From: Fistularia commersonii
Lineage: Eukaryota > Chordata > Actinopteri > Syngnathiformes > Fistulariidae
Direction of reading: 5' to 3'
DNA length: 64,000 nt
Assembly (NCBI GenBank): GCA_037954325.1
Contig: JBBMNZ010000016.1
Location: 547,001 to 611,000 of the forward strand
In this document: positions 14,201 through 27,000 of the stretch, in pieces
Numbering within the stretch: the stretch's first letter is position 1
Layout: each line of letters begins with the position of its first letter
Notes under the pieces: model-generated
Seen by the model: the letters and a program-made list of their open reading frames with translations, nothing else
What the model was told of the DNA's origin: nothing
The model's database searches: none
Program-made: the position numbers and the translations under genes

Positions 14201-17200
14201 CTCTTATCTGCAGCATCTTCCTCATATGTGGACATACCGGGCGTTGGAATACGTTTTTCAAATGAAGGAAGGCTTCCTGAGCACACACACTGGACATTTT
14301 CTCCAACATCACAAGTCTTCCCCTGTGCCCAATAACACAGTTTGTCCCCAGTGAAGATACTATTTACCTGGACTCGACGGCTACTGAAACTCCCATGAAG
14401 GGTGTGGTCGATGTCACTTGAGTAGTACTAGAATATTCTCTATGAAGCATAGTGTTTGGATGTATACATTTTCAACATCTAATAAGACTGTCCTATATTT
14501 CTTTACAATATGGAGGCGATCCAAGTTGGGGGAAACTTCAACATGTTTGATGAGAAGCAGCATTGATTGGGGAAAGGCTCTGGGGACAGTCAGATTGAGA
14601 TGATTTGGATATGGACAGAGGAGGGATGGTGAAGATCTGGGTAGGAGGATGCTGAGGTTGCAGCTGTCAGGCAGGAGGTCTGGAGGAAGACCAGAGAGGA
14701 GGTTTATTAATGGAGGGGAAGCAGACAGGTGTGAAAGAAGAGGATGCAGAAGAGAGGGTAAGACTGACGGACTTGACTAGATGGAGAAAGATGATTGGCT
14801 GTGTTGACCCCTGAAGGGAGCTCGTCCCCAAACTGCAGGCTATTAAACAGATTGATGGCATGCATCTATAATTCATTGAAGCTTGACAGGCTATTGCAGT
14901 TCAGTGTTTTGAGGACTCTGTCAGCACTTGGAGTGGAGAACATATTAGTGAAAGTAAAACAATGCTGCTGGTGGAGAACCTGCCAGCACGAGCTTGCAGT
15001 TCACACAAGCACACAAGGCCCATTCTGATATTGATACATGAACCGACAGAAGATGCATTTTATCATGTCCAATATTTTCTCTGTTGTTTTCAATACGTAA
15101 ACATCTAGAACAAATCAATTAGATTCAATGTGTTTGTCAATTCCCATGGACTAGTGGTACTTTGGGACTGTTTTTTTAAGGATGACCGCCATTTTCGCCC
15201 ATCATCACCAACAATTTATTGTCCCTGTAATGTGAAAAACTGACTTCAGTGGGGTTAGCGTGCAGATGTTATTTTTCCTGTATAGCTTCAGGTGGGTCCA
15301 CACTGAAATGATGCCGTGGGTGTGCTTCGGGAGGAAACATTCTTCTCCTATCCTCTTAAGTGATGGACTCTTTGTTGGTTATCTGAAGAGGCTGCCGATG
15401 AAGTCATCTGCATCAATAAATAAGAGGACCCCTAGCTTCAAAAGGATCTGTCACTATCTGTGATATATCAGTATTAATGTAAACATAGCTGTTGCTTGAG
15501 GGGTGCTAAGTGTCTTGGCAGTCTACAGCCAACAAGAGTTACCCCAGGAGAGGTTCAGTTAGATTTAAAGCTGTCAAAAATTAGATTACCCCGATTCATA
15601 TTTTGTCATTGCAAAGTTGCCTCCCTTCTTGAATCCTGTATTTTGTGGCAATGGAGACAGGGGGATAGCTGTTATGGCATAGGTATGGCAATCCGCCTTA
15701 TGAACCTCCAGTCAGAGCATTTCAAATGCCTTTTGGCTAATTCTACTCATCAAACAGCTGACGATGATGATTTCTTACCACGCTTCTGACCTGAAACTGG
15801 TTCATTCGTTATTAAAGTGTCTGTTTAAAGGAGTCAGGACCTCAAGTGCTTTGGTATCAGTGGCCCTGACATGGCCTCTTCTGTCCCCTCCTGAAAATAG
15901 TGGCTCTGTTTGAGTCCGATGTGTGGGGAACTCCTTTGTCAGAGCCAGAGTCCTCCCTGACCAGATCTTTCCCCACAGGAAGTAAGTTTGAAAACTACTC
16001 ACTAATTGCCCCGTACCTCCTCCTCCCACTGGAATGACTGCCCCGACCCATCAGCTCATATCATGAATTATCTCATCATCCAACTAACAAACAAACCCGC
16101 AAAGTGATGTGTGGTGATAACACCCCGAGTGCAACCTCTCTCCATTCCATATGCTACGTTGACAGTGAATGACTCGGTCTTGGCCGGGGACGTGTACCCC
16201 TCTTGCCCGTTCGCTCCCCCCTGCTATTGGCATGGCGGTGAGTGAAAGTGCCGTGATGCATGGTCTAGTTGTTTGTGAACATGTTTGGGAGATGTCCATG
16301 AAGTGCTCTGTGTCATTATGGATTCATCTACAAGCAATCCCTGCATTTTCCAAACGTCCGAATGCAGCCCATCCAAGGATTCAACCCATGAATGATCTCA
16401 GACGGCACAAGCACTGATGAATGAAAAAACGCTTATGTTAATTTAATATTCTTCTCTAGAAATTTACTCAGACTAGTTAGTGCTATTGCGATTCATTGTT
16501 TTTCTCTATACATCCACAGCCCCACCTCCACTTCCACCCAAGAATGTCCCAACATCCCCCCCAGCTACTGGACCTCCCTCTGTAGATGAGCCTGGTAAGA
16601 TCTTGTCTGTCTTGCCTTTGATTTTGTTGGTCAATCAACATTATCTTGAGTTTGTATTGCTAAACATTCCCTATTAATTTTCCTTTATAACCACTGAATA
16701 TATTGATTGACCAGTAGTTGCCTCTTGCAGAAGCATTAGCAGAAAGCGACAGTTCCACCCAAAAGCCCTCGATAGCTGACTTGGATCAGATTTTTGGACC
16801 AGAGGAGGCATCAGTTGCTAAAGAGGAAAGAAGCGACTCGTGGGTCAGCTTCATGGAACAGTCCTCCGATCGGCCGCCTCTTCCGTCCTCGCTGCCTCCT
16901 CCGGAGAAAGCAGCACCCCCATTTTCAGCTTCTCCACTTCTGCCAGAATCTCCTGCTCCATCTAAATCACCCCCTCATTCAGAAGACTCATCGCAGCCTC
17001 TTTCAAACGAATCTTCTATTCCCATCCTACCAACTTCCCCAACTCCAAAAGAGGAGCCTGCTGCACCCGCTATCCCCTCAGGTCCTTCAACACCTGAAGA
17101 ACGTAGTCCGCCCACATTGCTGACCCCACCACCCCATGCTTCAAAAGCGCTGGAGTCTCCTCCCGCTTCCACTAGTCCACCACTTGACTCGCCCACCAGC

Positions 17201-19912
17201 AACCCAACAGCCCCTGCTCCCAAAGCAACCACACCCCCAGCAGTGAGTGCTCCTCCTGAGGAACTCACAAAGTGCTCGATCCCGCTAGCCCTTGTACTGT
17301 CTCAAGAAGAGCCGCCCAAAAAAATGGAAAACTCCCAACCCAAAGAGGACGAAAGTGAAGTAATCACTTTACCCAGAGATGTTAGTCAGGTTACCCGAAG
17401 TACACCTCCCCCACCTCCACCCCCTACATATCGGGCAGTGGTAGCGTCACCAGGTCCAACATCAGGATCAGGTGGTACAAATAGTGGTAAGTTGTTCATT
17501 TCTTATTTCAAGGGCGAAAACGCCGATCTTCTGTAGAATTTAGAATGCTGGTAAATTTATTTTCTGCCCTCAAATTTACTGAGTCCCCATGGGATTGGCA
17601 CAATTCGCAGATTACGGAGATTTAGTGTTGCACGTTGAGCAAAAAGATAACAGGATAAGCTAATGACCACAGCTGTAGTATCAATACAAATAAGCGATTA
17701 CCAATTGAGCGATTACCAATCAGTGCTATACTTGGTGTCCAATTGGTGTCACCATGAACTCATCAGCAAACATACTGGATCTCCCAATTTTGCTACTTTA
17801 TATTTCTTTTGCTTTCTTAAGGGTCTGCCTCTTCAGAATATCTATCTATTTTTTAAAAAAGGAATAAATAGATGAAAATCATGCAATGGATTTGGCAATT
17901 GATCAGTCTTTCCACTGATTAAATAACAATTTAGTGAAGTGAAGCTAACTGTTATACTAATGCATTTCAGGGAACATGGACCACTTCCCTTTGTAGATGT
18001 TAGATATGAATCTGGGCAAATTGAAAAATCATATTTCAGAACCACATAAGGATCCAGACCTGAAAAATTCATTGGACCGCTGATTTTTATTTCACCTTTG
18101 ACCGGCATTTGAAAAACGTGATGCTCATATTGGCTGATTTCCCCCAGCTAAAGTGCTTTTGCGATACACTCATATTGTGAAACTTTAGTCGCCATTCTGA
18201 TGTGTTGAAGTCCAATGTAGCAGAAATATTGATTTTTTTTTTTCACAAACACCAAAGTCTTGTGGAAACTCAAGAAATCAAGTGGCCTTGTGGCTCCAAG
18301 CATTTGGGGGAGTCCATCGTTTTAATAGCTCAAATTGAATTCTTGTTCATTTCGCCAACGCCCTAATCATTTCTGTTGAAAGAAGTAGTTGGTTGTGGCC
18401 CCTTTTTGTATTTTGTATTTCATCTTTGTTTGTTTTACCGTCGAGTAGGTTCCTCCTCTCCAGTGAGACCTTCCACACCCTCATCAATCAATCCCACCCC
18501 ACCACCGCCACCACCCCGCCCCCCTTCGCGGCCTAAACTCCCCCCAGGAAAACCCACGGTTGGAGATGTGGTAAGTCTTACACCTCAAATTATTTTCACT
18601 CCCGATCGGACAATTAATATTGCTTGTCCGAGTAGATCTGACATTCCACCGACACCATTTCAGATCAGAAAATTGCCAGTTTTGTAATTCAAGCAAAGCC
18701 ATATCTTTATTCAAAGCGAGGCCTTTTGAAGGTGGTCGTCATCTTTAGTTTTGTTCCTTGCAGGAAAAGAATACTGAATTTTGTTTATCAGCAGCTTTAA
18801 CTTGATGTTTTGCCCTTGATGGAATGTTTTTATTCAGCTATCTCTTGTGTCACTATTTCAGAATCCACAGTTTAGCTCCGCCAGCCCCCCTCCCGTGGCT
18901 CCGTTGGCACGGGCCGAGAGCACCTCCTCCATTTCTTCTACCAATTCTCTGAGTGCGGCCACGACCCCAACCGTCGGCAAAGAGCTCTCTCTGACCGTGT
19001 CAGGTGTGTGAACCGCGTCTTCCCTGATCAGATGATATAAACCCTCCGAGGATGACTGCTAAACCTGTCTCCTATTAAACTTCCATTATTGATTTCATCC
19101 CCCTGGCCTTGTCCTTTCTGTGCCGAGAGTGTCTGCAAAGACCGACTCACGCTGGCAATGCACGCAGCGCTTCCGATTCAATAGATAAACGAGCACTGAT
19201 GCGTATTTAAAAATTCTGGCATCGACTTGGTTTCCCAGTAGCCTCTTTGTGTCATCCCTGCAGGAGATAAGGCAGCAGAGTTTCTTTTTGTTCATATCCA
19301 TAACTCCCATTATGGTGTATTGTCTACGTCCAATACAATTATGTGTTATATGTACATGAACTTGATTTTCACCATTTGTTTATTTAGCTAACAGGAAAAG
19401 AAGGTGCACAGCAGGCTCTCGGTTCCAACTTGGGGCAGAGGCATTAAAAAAAAGTTTATTGGAGACCAAAAATTGCCCAAAAATTAATGAGAGGGTGAAT
19501 GGCGAGTCTATATGATAGTTAATGTATGTAAGGTGTGTGAATGAGAGGATGAATGGTGTGTCTACATGATGAGAACATAAGAGTGAATTGTTGAATGTCT
19601 ATATGATGTTGGAATGAGAGGGTGAATGGTTTTATGTCTAGGTGTCCCTCTTATGGGCCGACCTCACCTCTCGCCTGATGACAGCTTTCAACACTCCCCC
19701 GACCCTGAGTAGAGATTATGAATGAATGAATGCTATCCAGACCTAAGTCTGAATAGCATTCATTCATTCATAATCTCAAGTAAGCTCTTAGCTGGAAGGG
19801 GGAGTGTCACCCTTCGCTCTTGACATTTAATTCACAGTAATTCTTTAGAGTAAGGATAACAACAGGTTTCAGTTTGGTTGTTTTATGTTTTCAATCAGAT
19901 CGAAACAGGTGA

Positions 19913-19947
<35 letters not shown>

Positions 19948-20955
19948 GGCGCGCGCGCAACTAAACATTTTTTTTTTTTTATTTTATTCTTGATGTATTC
20001 ATCAGCTCCTCTGTTAGCGTGCAGAGTCTGTCTGTTTTTTTTTTTTTTGGGGGGGGGGGGGGGGGGTTAATGCAATTTCTGCTTGCATTCATATTCACGT
20101 CGGACTCCTTTTCACCGGATCGGTTTGCTCTCTCTTTTTGTTTTGCCATCTGTGTGTCTGTATCTTTCCTTCGGCTTGTCAGAAGACGATGTATATATAT
20201 AAACAAACTGCCTACCTTTGAGAGACACTTTGATTCGTTGGCAGGTACAGTACAGACAGACCCCCTCCCGGAGGGGGGGGTGGGGGGGGGTCTGGGAAAG
20301 TGCACCTTTTTTATTATTATCCTATTACATCCTTCCGGTAACTGTGATGATCTTTACAACGGTGTGCTCGACACTGCGAGGTAAGGGCCAGTGGATTGCA
20401 GTGCCTCGCGTCAAAGAAGTGTCGTAATGGGACGCCGAGACAGACGTTTTTGTTTCGATCCCTCTGCTGATTCTTTCAGCATTTTGAAACCACCAAGGCA
20501 GCGTCTGCTCCATCGTCCCGGTACCCGCTGATTTGACAGCTCGCCGCAAGCTAATGTCTGCAAATTTTCAAGGGGGGGGCAAACGTTTTCATTTGAGTGA
20601 AATCCTCGTTTTTCTGCATCGTCTCACCGTCACGGCATCACACCTTCCCTACACGTGCATCACTGTCGTGGATGGCCATCACTCTCCCTTTTTCTCACTG
20701 TCTCGCCGCGTCGCCATGCCAACCCCTCCCCCTCACCCCCCCCCCACCCCCCCACCCCCCACCCCACCCCCCCCCGTCTCATCTCTTGGTGTCACACATT
20801 GGGCGCAGCCACTCCCAGATACCTTTGCTCTATGTCAGCGCCGCATACATTGCAATTGAGTGTTAGTGTGCCGTGTTTTTTTTGAGCATATCTATAGAGT
20901 GCTTACCCCGGCCCTTGAGATCCATATTGTCCACGTTCCTCACACACATACATAC

Positions 20956-21009
<54 letters not shown>

Positions 21010-24000
21010 ATGCATGTTGTCAGAGCTGTGCTACTTAAAGATTCATTTGAATTTTGGCACTAGAATTAGGCAGGCAGCAGCTGTTTGGTATTCACTCCAT
21101 ACCCCTCTCCCCTCCGCTGTAGTCGCATGACACAGCCTGGAGTTCAACTGCTCTCCACCAGCCTTTGAACCTCCACCTACTGCCACACCAACCCCCCTCT
21201 CCTCACTCCCCACCTGTCAGTCACTCACATACTCTATCACACACAAAAACAAACTCCGCGTTCCAGCACATCCAAAACAGCTGCCCTTTTGTTCAGCCCG
21301 TGAAGTGCTCCATCCCTGAATTGTAGCCGAAAACCTTTAAATGGGCCGAGTATCAACAAAAATTAGCTAAACTGGTGATTGTCTGGTAGGGGCATACTGT
21401 TGTAGTCAGTGTTAGCAACATGGCACAACAATATGTGACTGGAAACTTACAGCAGATGGCAGCAATGTGACTGTCTGTAAATAGCATTTTTTTCTTATTG
21501 TTAGAAATGTACCTACTTTTCCATGAAAAATGAACCGCTTCTTATTTATTAATTGAGGTTAAAAAGAACCTGTATGCTTGCTGTGGATGCAGCAAGTTTC
21601 AGTGCCACTATGAGACCCACTATGGCAAAAAATACAACATAATGCACAGAGAACTGAGATGACAGAACTGATGCATAGTGTTGTTACTATTTCGTAATGA
21701 ATCTCACGTTGCTCGTCATGTATGTTTTAAAACAGTTCATTACATATAAAGATTTTTATAATTTACCTGTTCTCCTTTACACTAAAGCAAAGGAAAAATC
21801 TGGACTAAGTGTTACTTCTAGGCAATTACGCTATGATTTTACTGGTCCAGCACCCTAGACATCAAATCAGGCCGAACGTGTTCCCCAGACCAAAATCAGT
21901 TTGACACCCCTGGGTTAGATCCTCCAAAACCTTTAACGAAACTTTATCAATGTTGTTTATCTCCTCTCATTAACAATTAAAATCAAAACTCGGGACGGTG
22001 ATTCTGCCAAATCCATTCCCTTTTCTAAATATTCATAAGCCCTCTCCTGCTCTTAAAGGGCTTTCGGTGAAGTACTTGGGCATAAGCGTAATATATTATG
22101 ATAAATATTTGAGCAGGCGTGTGAGATGTGGCGAACCTTCACATAAGCAGGCATGAAACCATGTTGCTTCCAAAGAAGGCAGGCACGTGCTGCAGAAAGA
22201 GTCTCATATCACGTGCACTGGAACTGAGAGGAGAATACATTGCAGTGCACCTGAATGGCACCCTCCGTCCTCTTGCCCCCAGCCTTTGCTCAATCGGTGT
22301 GAGCACCCGCGGTGGTCACGCTGACCTCCCTCTCCATCAACCTGTACGTTTCACCTCACCGTGACGTGATAGACCTGCCATGTGAGATTCACGCTACTGT
22401 CCTTCTCTCCCTCCCACACCTCCCCTCCTCTCACCCATCTCCCCCTCAATTTCTGCCTTCCCCCTCACCCCCTCCCTGGACTGGCCCCGCACAGAGAATG
22501 ACCAGCCATCCCTTGTTTGGTTTGACAGAGGGAAGTTTTATTTAACCTTCGAAGGTAAGTTTTGGTGCCGCAGGGTCAACTGTAGAACACACACACACTC
22601 TTCTGAGGTTCATCTTTGCAAGCTTACCCTCCTTTGTCCTCTTTTCCTTCTCTTCTACTCTTTCTCCTACCTCTACAATCCCTCCATCAACTTAACCCTC
22701 ACCATGCTAACTCCCTGCCCCCATATAAACGTGCCGGCTGTCTTTCACACCCTAAAGAGTTAGCGCTCATCACACGTCTCGCTGCTGACTCTGCCGTCGC
22801 TTTTTAATCTACCCCCCCCCCCCCCCCCCCCCCCCGATTTTTTTATTTTTTTATTTTTCCGGTTCTGTGAGCTTCCTCCGATCACGCCAAAGTCACATGG
22901 TTTTTAACAGCATGTCTGTAATGAGCATGAATGTTGATCTTCGCTCCTCTCATCAACGTCTCAGCTTCCACCCCCCCACCCCCAAGGAAATTGTCAATTT
23001 TTCTTGTCTGTGTTACTTATCGGAAGCTCAGGGAGGGAGGAGACCTCGGGGTACATGAGGTGATCTGTTGCCGCCGTCCTGTAGGTTCACAGTGAGAAAG
23101 CAGAAAAAAGGGAAACCCTACATATACGCACACACATACATACACACACACACACACACAGACACAGACACTTTCATTTCCATCGTACTAACATCTAATG
23201 CTTCTCCTCAGCTCATGTATTACTTTCACCAACTTCTTTCCCTTTTTATCTGTTGCCAGCATGTTTGTTTCTACATCCCATCCACACCTCATTTGTTTGG
23301 GAGTCTTACATTCTGATTTATCGTTTTATTTATTTCGCCAGGTTGAGGATGAAGTCGACATAAATTGTCTTTCAAAGTGCGATAACTTTACGTGCACTCC
23401 TCTGATAAGTACTTCAAATTATTTAAAAAATAGGAGTTGGCATTCCTCTCAGTCTTGTGTACAGTAAACCCTCACTTTTGGCTGGAGTAACGTTCCAAGA
23501 CCCCATGCAAAGTGAATTTCCGCGAAGTAGAGATGTGATAATATTGATGGTATTTACAGATATATTAACCCTCAATGAACCTCACTCAACCCTTTACAAA
23601 CCTCCCACAAACTGTTATCAATCCACCATTACACTCCCGCACTCTTATACAGTACGCTAAACACTTGGGTAATTGAAACGTACAATAAACATTAAAATAC
23701 AATAGAAAATGTACAGTAAATGTAAAGTAAATAGAAATTATTTAATAGGAAGAAATCAAATTTTATATTTTTAATTAATAATTTAATAGGGTAGTCGCCA
23801 TTGAAAATTCTTTGCTGCTCTGAAACTTGAATGATGATGAAATTTCTGTGCAGTAGTTATGGCGATGAATACTGATGAGGCACCATAATAGATCTCACGT
23901 GGGTTCAATGTAGGAGCGAGAGTTCGCGATGCTGGGTATCTTTGTTTAGCAAAGGAGATCTCATTTATTTTATAAAATGAATCTTAGTTTAATTTTACCA

Positions 24001-27000
24001 TATTTTTTATTGCTTCTTTTCTTCTTAGGTTAAAATATGGCTATTTCATAATGAAAAAAAAAATTGATATTGCAAAAAATCTGCAAAGTAGGGAGGGCGC
24101 AAAAGCCGAACTGCGAAGTAGCGAGGGTACATTGTATTTGTGTATCCTTATGTTTGTGTGTGTGTGTGTCTGTGTTGACTCCAGGCTGCTCCAGGGGGCC
24201 CAGCCCTCTCACCATGGGTGCTCAGGACACACTCCCTGTGGCGGCCGCCTTCACCGAGACAGTCAATGCCTTCTTCAAAGGGGCCGACCCCAGCAAGTAG
24301 GTTGGCTGCTCATGCCGCTCATCTCAGCAGCGGATTCTCCCTCTGAGGATCACGCCAGGCTAGTGGTGTTCGTCTTTCAGCTTGGGTTTTCACTTTAACC
24401 CTCTCCCCTCTCTTGCAGGTGTGTTGTGAAGATCATAGGTGAGATGGTTTTGTCATTTCCGGCGGGCATCACGCGGCACTTTGCCAATAACCCGTCCCCC
24501 GCCATGCTAACCTTCAGCATAACCAACTACAGCCGACTGGAGCATGTGCTGCCTAACCCCCAGCTCCTCTGCTGGTAAAGACACAGCTGTGAACTCAGTA
24601 CCTCGTGCTCAGCAAAACACAATAACATTCCCCAAATGTTCAAGGGCCGAGGCTGCGACAGTCAACTGCTACCTGTTTTATTTATTTATATTATTTTTTT
24701 TCCCAAGCCAGTTCCTGTGAGTGTTGTCATGTAACTCATTCAGAGCTAATCTCGTTTCCCTACTTTGCATTAATTAATTATTTTACTGGAAAGAAAGGCA
24801 TGGGCGAGAAATTGTTAAATGGCATGAGAAGTGATGCATCATATATTTAAAAAAAAAATAAATAAAATAATGATAAATATTGACCCTCCTTGTGGTTTAA
24901 GAATTATACTTCGAATTCACAGTCAACATAAATCATACTCAGGGTTTGGCACTTCATTGTATGGCATTCAATTTTTTTCTTTTAATTTAGTTTTATACAT
25001 ATATATATTTTTTTTGTTTGTTTTTTGATATATTGCCTTTCCCTAATTATGATATGATATTACATCGTATTTTTGTCATACACAAACTCCCACACATCAA
25101 ATGTCATTCGTCAGATGTGATTGCCGTTACTTGATATTTTGCGTGGCGACAGAGGCAGCATGAAAACCTGTAGAGATGTTTGTTTAACTGCGTGGTTGTT
25201 GGATGACTACTGATGACTCAGCCTGACTTAAATGAGTCATCATGAAATCATCAGTGGTATTTGAGGTCACATTTTTCTTTATTGTATTAATTTTCTCTTA
25301 GTCATATCTTCATGGGCTTTAGTTTGGACCGCTCTTTGTGTCAAACTTGGAAGCAGATCTTGGTCCATATCTGACCAGATTGCAAAACATAGCACCATTG
25401 AAAAGAGGATGAGGTGCAGAGATGAAGATGTGGAGATTCGCTTTGGGGGTGAAGAGAATTTAGGAGATCAGAACTGAGTCCACCAGAGAGACAGAATCTG
25501 GTTTAGATGTTCTGGAGATAAAGTCAAACTGTGATGACATAAGATCTGATGTAGAAGGATGCTGAGGTTGGAGCTGCCAGGCAAGAGGTCTAGAGGATGA
25601 CCAGAGAGAAGGTTTATGGGTGGAGGGGAAGAGGACAGGAAGTTAGTAAGTGTGAGAGGAGAAGTTGATTGTGGCAGGTGATTTGCTGTGGCGAACCATG
25701 AAAGGGTTACATCTCCAGGAGAAACACTGGCCCGTTACAAGTGAACTATCGCGTGTTTTTTTTTTCCGGACCGTTTTCTTTGAGAATCGAGCCGCTTCAA
25801 CATCCCACTAGACATGTTCGGGTTTGAAAATACCTAAAGATATTTTCCTTTCTCCCCATCAGCGACAGCGCCACACAAGCCAATGCAGACGCCAAGGACT
25901 TCTGGGTGAACATGCCCAACCTGATATTGCACTTGAAGAAGGTGGCAGAGCAGAAGCCGCAGGCGACCTATTACAATGTGGACATGTTGAAATATCAGGT
26001 GAGTTCCAGTGCCCCGGGCGTCAGCAAGACGTTGCCGAAAAACTCCTCATTCATCGATCACAGAGAAGACTGGTCCGTCTTTGTTCAACGGCAGGTTTCG
26101 GTAAAGGGCCTCCATTCCACCCCTCTGAACCTGGCTGTCAGCTGGAGATGCGAGCCCACCAGCACAGACCTGAGGATAGACTACAAGTACAACGGGGATG
26201 CCATTTCTACACCAATGGCTCTCAACAATGTCCAGTTTCTGGTTCCTGTGGACGGAGGGGTCTCGAAACTACAGGCCGTGTTGCCTCCTGCAGCATGGTA
26301 AAGTCCTCCCTCCGATATCTCTTTTAAAGTCGTAACTTGAAAAGCCAGCATAGCAAAACAGGCAGGAATGGTAAGGCAAAAGTAACACTTTATAAACTAA
26401 TTCCAGTGTTGATATTTTCTCATAGTTATTAAAAATATCAGCTCTTTTCAGAAAACAAAGTTCCAGGTCGTCGGTTCTAAGAACTCTGCAGCTCCAATTG
26501 GTTCCAAGAAATAGACTCCACCCAGGGAATGTGTTAGTTTTGCCTTTCCACAAGCAGTAAGGGTGTGATGTGAGCATCCTTGCTGTGCACCTTATGCTCA
26601 AAAACAAACGACAAAAGAAGAAGAAGACGACACAGACAGCATGGTGGTGGAAGCTAGCACAGAGATCTTGGAGTAATAACCATGGACTATCAGATGGTTG
26701 GAGTGTTTTTATCTTCTCCATGTGAGGAACCTCGTTAGCCATTAGCTAACTCCAGACTTATTCTGGCCAAAATGTTGATGTTCCTCGACGAGCCCTAAAA
26801 AAACCTCTCTGAGGCGTAGCAGGCCAGAACAACTTGGACCTCTGCGTCACTCCGTATCCTGTTGCTTCTCTCCATTTTGTCCCAAGAAAACATCTGACCA
26901 GTGTCCAGGATAGCTTTTAAAACTGGCCCTTGCAATCCTCGTAACGGGCCAGGCTTACGAATTCCACCAAGCATCTATCGTGAAACAACACTGTTTTGGA

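Noticed and set aside
16975..17268. - strand ORF in the proline-rich sgip1 exon
   Set aside because: A shadow of the coding strand, Gly/Val-rich as expected for antisense of Pro/Thr codons.
20019..20384. 121-residue ORF across poly(G)
   Set aside because: Driven by homopolymer runs; no similarity and no splice logic.
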